Below are positions 60,853 to 64,000 of a stretch of 64,000 nt of DNA, piece after piece. The stretch covers positions 62,001-126,000 of the forward strand of contig NZ_JASJOE010000002.1 in NCBI RefSeq assembly GCF_030163755.1. Direction: 5' to 3'. The notes under the pieces were generated by a model. That model was not told where the DNA came from. It saw only the letters and a list, made by a program, of their open reading frames with translations, and searched no databases. Numbering within the stretch: the stretch's first letter is position 1; every line of letters begins with the position of its first letter. The position numbers and the translations under genes were made by a program. Source of the DNA: Roseicyclus amphidinii. Lineage in GTDB: Bacteria > Pseudomonadota > Alphaproteobacteria > Rhodobacterales > Rhodobacteraceae.

Positions 60853-63678
60853 TCATGGGCCGGTCTTCCATCTCAGCTCATCCGGGCCCTGGCCGACGGG
60901 GGAGGCGATGGGCGGGAAGCCCGGTTCGGCCTCTGTCAGTGGGGCGGTCTTTTCGATCCTCACGCGGAGGTCGAACCAGGCGGCCTGGCCGGTGACCGGG
61001 TCGGAGTTGGCCCAGCGGTGGCCGTCGCCCTTGGGCGGCAGAAGCTCGTGGATCAGGTGGTTGAGGAGGAAGCCGCGCGTGGCCTCGGGGGCCTTGAGGT
61101 CGAGCGCCCAGGCGCCCTTGCGCTTGCCGATGGCGTTCCATGTCCAGACCGTCCGGGGGTTGAGCGCGGCCATATGGGCGACAGGCACGGTGATGGTTCC
61201 GTGCGGAGAGGTGACGCGCGCCCAGTCGCCCTGGGTGAAGCCGTGCACTTCCCAGAGGTCTGTGGGCAGGTAGAGCGGGTTTTCCCCGTGGAGCTGGCGG
61301 AGCCATGCGTTTTGCGTGCCCCAGCTGTGATACATCGCCATGGGGCGTTGGGTGAGCGCGTGGAGCGGGTAGGCTTCGGTGTCGATGGCCGCGTCCTCGA
61401 AGGGTTCGTACCAGAGGGGGAGCGGGTCCATCGTGGATTTGATGCGGTCGCGCAGGTGGTCGGGGGGCTGGTGCTCTCCGTGGCCCTCGGCGGCGCGCTG
61501 GAAGCGGCGGAGGGGTTCCAGCCAGAGGTTGAAGAGATAGGGCTGCGGGCTGTCGTAGAGGCCGAGGGCGACCGCCCAATCCTGGTAGGCGCGGTTCCAC
61601 GGTTTGTAGAATTGCGCGGCTTCGGGGATGTGGTGGGTGTGGAAGCCGCCCGCCGCGATGTAGCGGTCGAGCTGGTCGGGGTTCGGGTCGCCGCGGCCCG
61701 TCGATTGGCCCTCGCCGCGGAAGCCCATGAGAGGGCCGATGCCGGGGCGGCGCTGGTGGGTGGTGATGTAATCGGCGTAATCGGCGTATTTCGGTTGGCC
61801 GTCCTCGGTGACGAAACCGGGCAGATCGAGGCGCGCGCCGAGGTCGATCAGAACGGACTGGAAACCGCGGACATCCCTGTCTGGTTGGATGACCGGCCAG
61901 CGGATCGCGTCGGCCGCCGCCTCGGCCTCGGAAATCGGGCGGTCGAGGAGCGAGATGCAGTCGTGGCGTTCGAGATAGGTCGTGTCGGGCAGGATCAGGT
62001 CGGCATAGGCGACCATCTCGGAGGAATAGGCGTCGGAATAGACGATGCGGGGGATGATGTAATCGCCCGTCTCGGGATCGGTGTCGGTCAGCATGTCGAT
62101 GACGCGGCCGGTGCCCATCGACGAGTTCCAGGCCATGTTCGCCATGTAGAGAAAGAGCGTGTCGATCTTGTAGGGATCGCCCGCGTGCGCATTGGCGATG
62201 ACCATGTGCATCAGGCCGTGGGCCGAGAGCGGGTTTTCCCAGGTGAAGGCCTTGTCGATGCGTTGGGGGGTGCCGTTTGCGTCGAGGGCGAGATCCTCGG
62301 GGCCTTGGGGGAAGCCGAGGTGGGGGCCCTTGAGCGGCTGGCCGGGGGTGGCCTGCGCGTGGGGCTTCGGGTGTGCCTCCATCGGTTTCGGGTAGGGCGG
62401 TTTGAAGCGGAAGCCGCCGGGGGTTTCGACCGTGCCGAGCAGGATCTGCAGGAGGTGCAGCGCGCGGGCGGTCTGGAAGCCGTTGGAATGGGCCGAGATG
62501 CCGCGCATGGCGTGCATGGCGACCGGGCGGCCGGTCATGGTGGCGTGGGTTTTCCCGCGGAAATCGGTCCAGGGCTGGGCGATCTCGATCGCCTCGTCGA
62601 AGGCTGTGCGGGCAAGCTCGGCGGCCAGCGCGCGGATGCGGGGGGCGGGGATGCCGCATGTGGCGGCGACCTGTTCGGGGGCGTAGTCGGGCGACAGGTA
62701 GCGCTCGGCGAGGTGCTGGAAGACCGGGCGGTGGGTGATGCCCGCGCGGCGGTAGGTGTGGGCGAGGTCCGGCGTGACGCCCTGGGTGTCGAAGGGGACG
62801 GGCTGGCGGGTCTTGCGGTCGAGGACGAGGGGTTTGCCCGCGTCGTCGCGCAGGAAGAGGCCGTGGTCGGGGCTGGTTTCGTCGCCGTTCACGAGGACGG
62901 GGGCGTTGGTGAATTGCGCGAGATAGGGGAGGTCGATCTTGCCCGCTTTCAGCAGGCAATGGACGAGGGACAGGATCAGCAGGCCGTCGGTGCCCGGCGT
63001 GATGCCGAACCAGTCGTCGGCCACCGCGTTGTAGCCGGAGCGGACGGGGTTGATGCCGATGACGCGGGCCCCGCGGGCCTTGAGCTTGCCGATCCCCATC
63101 TTGATGGGGTTGCTGTCGTGATCCTCGGCCACGCCGAAGAGGAGGAGGAGCTTGGTGCGCTCCCAATCGGGTTGTCCGAACTCCCAGAAGGCGCCGCCCA
63201 TGGTGGTGATGCCCGCCACGGCCATGTTGACGGAACAAAAGCCGCCATGGGCGGCGTAATTGGGGGTGCCGAATTGTTGCGCCCAGTAGCTGGTGAGGGA
63301 TTGTGACTGGTCGCGGCCGGTGAAGAAGGCGAGCTTTTCGGGGGCCGCGGCGCGGAGGGGGGCCATCCAGGCCACGGCGGTCTGCAGCGCCTCCTCCCAG
63401 GTGATCTCCTCGAACTGGCCGGAGCCGCGGGGGCCGGTGCGGCGCAAGGGTGCGCGCAGGCGCGAGGGGGCGTTGACCTGCATGATCCCCGCCGAGCCCT
63501 TGGCGCAGAGCACGCCCCTGTTCACCGGGTGGTCGCGGTTGCCCTCGATATAGGCGACGCGGCCGTCCTTCAGGTGCACGTCGATCCCGCAGCGGCAGGC
63601 GCACATGTAGCAGGTCGTCTTCCGGATCTCGTCGGAGACCTTCGGCGACAGATCGAGTGTCGGGTGCCGATGCGCCAT
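60853..63678 (-). CDS. soeA: Molybdopterin catalytic subunit, SoeA-like sulfite dehydrogenase
   Basis: A 941-residue DMSO-reductase-family enzyme. The N-terminal 4Fe-4S motif is C23-x2-C26-x3-C30-x27-C58 (C-Y-M-C-A-C-R-C-G-I-D-V). No twin-arginine signal precedes it, so it is cytoplasmic, as SoeA is. Bis-MGD binding regions and a C-terminal molydopterin dinucleotide-binding domain are present (A-Y-P-L-H-A-L-T-Q-R-P-M). The start ATG at 63678 follows GGGGAGGGCGG. With SoeBC it would pass electrons from sulfite to quinone. DMSO-reductase or another oxidoreductase role is an alternative; the MGD cofactor would need MobA. Confidence 0.72.
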   Translation of the reverse strand: MAHRHPTLDLSPKVSDEIRKTTCYMCACRCGIDVHLKDGRVAYIEGNRDHPVNRGVLCAKGSAGIMQVNAPSRLRAPLRRTGPRGSGQFEEITWEEALQTAVAWMAPLRAAAPEKLAFFTGRDQSQSLTSYWAQQFGTPNYAAHGGFCSVNMAVAGITTMGGAFWEFGQPDWERTKLLLLFGVAEDHDSNPIKMGIGKLKARGARVIGINPVRSGYNAVADDWFGITPGTDGLLILSLVHCLLKAGKIDLPYLAQFTNAPVLVNGDETSPDHGLFLRDDAGKPLVLDRKTRQPVPFDTQGVTPDLAHTYRRAGITHRPVFQHLAERYLSPDYAPEQVAATCGIPAPRIRALAAELARTAFDEAIEIAQPWTDFRGKTHATMTGRPVAMHAMRGISAHSNGFQTARALHLLQILLGTVETPGGFRFKPPYPKPMEAHPKPHAQATPGQPLKGPHLGFPQGPEDLALDANGTPQRIDKAFTWENPLSAHGLMHMVIANAHAGDPYKIDTLFLYMANMAWNSSMGTGRVIDMLTDTDPETGDYIIPRIVYSDAYSSEMVAYADLILPDTTYLERHDCISLLDRPISEAEAAADAIRWPVIQPDRDVRGFQSVLIDLGARLDLPGFVTEDGQPKYADYADYITTHQRRPGIGPLMGFRGEGQSTGRGDPNPDQLDRYIAAGGFHTHHIPEAAQFYKPWNRAYQDWAVALGLYDSPQPYLFNLWLEPLRRFQRAAEGHGEHQPPDHLRDRIKSTMDPLPLWYEPFEDAAIDTEAYPLHALTQRPMAMYHSWGTQNAWLRQLHGENPLYLPTDLWEVHGFTQGDWARVTSPHGTITVPVAHMAALNPRTVWTWNAIGKRKGAWALDLKAPEATRGFLLNHLIHELLPPKGDGHRWANSDPVTGQAAWFDLRVRIEKTAPLTEAEPGFPPIASPVGQGPDELRWKTGP

Positions 63679-63776
63679 CCGCCCTCCCCGCGGGTTGGTT
63701 GCGGGGGCAAGGATTGGCCATGTCAGGCGCGGGATGCAATGGGGGAGCGGGATTTTGCCGGAGCTGACGGGGCAAA

Positions 63777-63794
63777 TGTAAACCAAAGTTGACA
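63777..63794. promoter_or_regulatory. PpsR/CrtJ-type site TGT-N12-ACA
   Basis: TGT (63777-63779), 12 bases, ACA (63792-63794): exact match to the PpsR/CrtJ consensus. It overlaps the -35 box, the usual place for this repressor. One such site is weak alone because the consensus is short. Confidence 0.5.
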
Positions 63795-63817
63795 CTTGGG
63801 GCGCACGCGCCGATACT
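63789..63817 (+). promoter_or_regulatory. Sigma-70-type promoter of the BciB-like gene
   Basis: Perfect -35 TTGACA (63789-63794), 17-base spacer, -10 GATACT (63812-63817), 28 bases before the ATG at 63845. Confidence 0.65.
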
Positions 63818-63844
63818 GGGGTGACTCTGGACCGGACCCTCCCC

Positions 63845-64000
63845 ATGCCCAAGGACTTGACCCACCCCGGCCTTGTCGTGCCGTCCCTCGGCGGGGTGGC
63901 GCGCCCCGGCCTCTGCACCGATTGCGGGGTCAGCCGGATGGGCGATGGCCGCGCCTGCGGGCGGGCCTGCCAGTTCATCCAGCCCGACTACGAAAGCGCC
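63845..64000 (+). CDS. F420-hydrogenase/dehydrogenase beta-subunit family, BciB-like (3' end outside window)
   Basis: First 52 codons only. The N-terminus carries G-L-C24-T-D-C27-G-V-S and G-R-A-C38-G-R-A-C42-Q-F-I-Q-P-D-Y, the iron-sulfur-type Cys pattern of the FrhB/BciB family. BciB is the ferredoxin-dependent 8-vinyl reductase of (bacterio)chlorophyll synthesis, and a PpsR-type site in its promoter supports that reading. Other family members act on F420, so assignment stays tentative until the rest is seen. Confidence 0.6.
   Translation, partial: MPKDLTHPGLVVPSLGGVARPGLCTDCGVSRMGDGRACGRACQFIQPDYESA

Noticed and set aside
63845-64000. Coenzyme F420 metabolism
   Set aside because: F420 is not expected in this group; the Cys pattern fits BciB-type relatives at least as well, and nothing else in the window needs F420.
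1-64000. CRISPR arrays, tRNA/rRNA genes, transposases, phage genes
   Set aside because: None seen on reading both strands; the repeated structures found are palindrome arrays without spacers.

Overview
The window is about 64 kb of high-GC bacterial chromosome. The gene content points to an alphaproteobacterium of the Rhodobacteraceae (Roseobacter/Rhodobacter group): ccoNOQP-ccoGHIS with an FnrL-type regulator and hemN, a membrane-anchored cytochrome c next to pheA, a polyhydroxybutyrate pathway, a SoeABC-type molybdoenzyme, and a site matching the PpsR/CrtJ consensus at the right edge. I saw no rRNA, tRNA, CRISPR array, insertion sequence or prophage.

Layout. 1-13.2 kb is a micro-oxic respiration block. 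On the minus strand ccoNOQP (cbb3 oxidase) is followed by ccoGHIS (assembly and copper loading). A divergent universal stress protein, a transglutaminase-like protein, fnrL and hemN follow. FNR-type boxes lie before ccoG, as a pair between ccoN and usp, and between fnrL and hemN. 13.4-19.3 kb is a minus-strand yejABEF-type peptide ABC importer. 19.5-24.1 kb holds a CycM-like cytochrome c, pheA, a LysR regulator with an SbtA-type bicarbonate permease, and azlCD. 24.2-30.2 kb holds mobA with an overlapping unknown gene, an unknown membrane protein, greA, a tiny lipoprotein overlapping argH, a TlpA thioredoxin and tag. 30.3-33.8 kb holds an EAL protein, phaA-phaB and two very small genes. 33.9-40.3 kb is housekeeping: an NPPF-type methyltransferase, DUF2007, polyprenyl diphosphate synthase, ispE, a TPR protein and ETF:ubiquinone oxidoreductase.

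40.4-58 kb is the accessory part. A low-GC Abi/HEPN-like gene stands alone. A polysaccharide region follows: three glycosyltransferases, a methyltransferase, an amidohydrolase plus asparagine synthase pair, a phasin, and an export/regulation set (YjbH, EpsD-like, BY-kinase, low-molecular-weight tyrosine phosphatase, Wza). 58.1-63.7 kb encodes a SoeABC-like molybdenum oxidoreductase with an alpha/beta hydrolase inserted between A and B. The window ends in the first 52 codons of an F420-hydrogenase-beta/BciB-like gene. Its promoter has a perfect -35 box overlapped by a TGT-N12-ACA site, so the organism may be an aerobic anoxygenic phototroph.

The most unexpected structure is a set of tandem palindrome or hairpin arrays between genes (855-941, 25645-25709, 29462-29556, 60699-60810). 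Each has three to five adjacent inverted repeats whose stems differ in sequence; three of the four sit between convergent genes.
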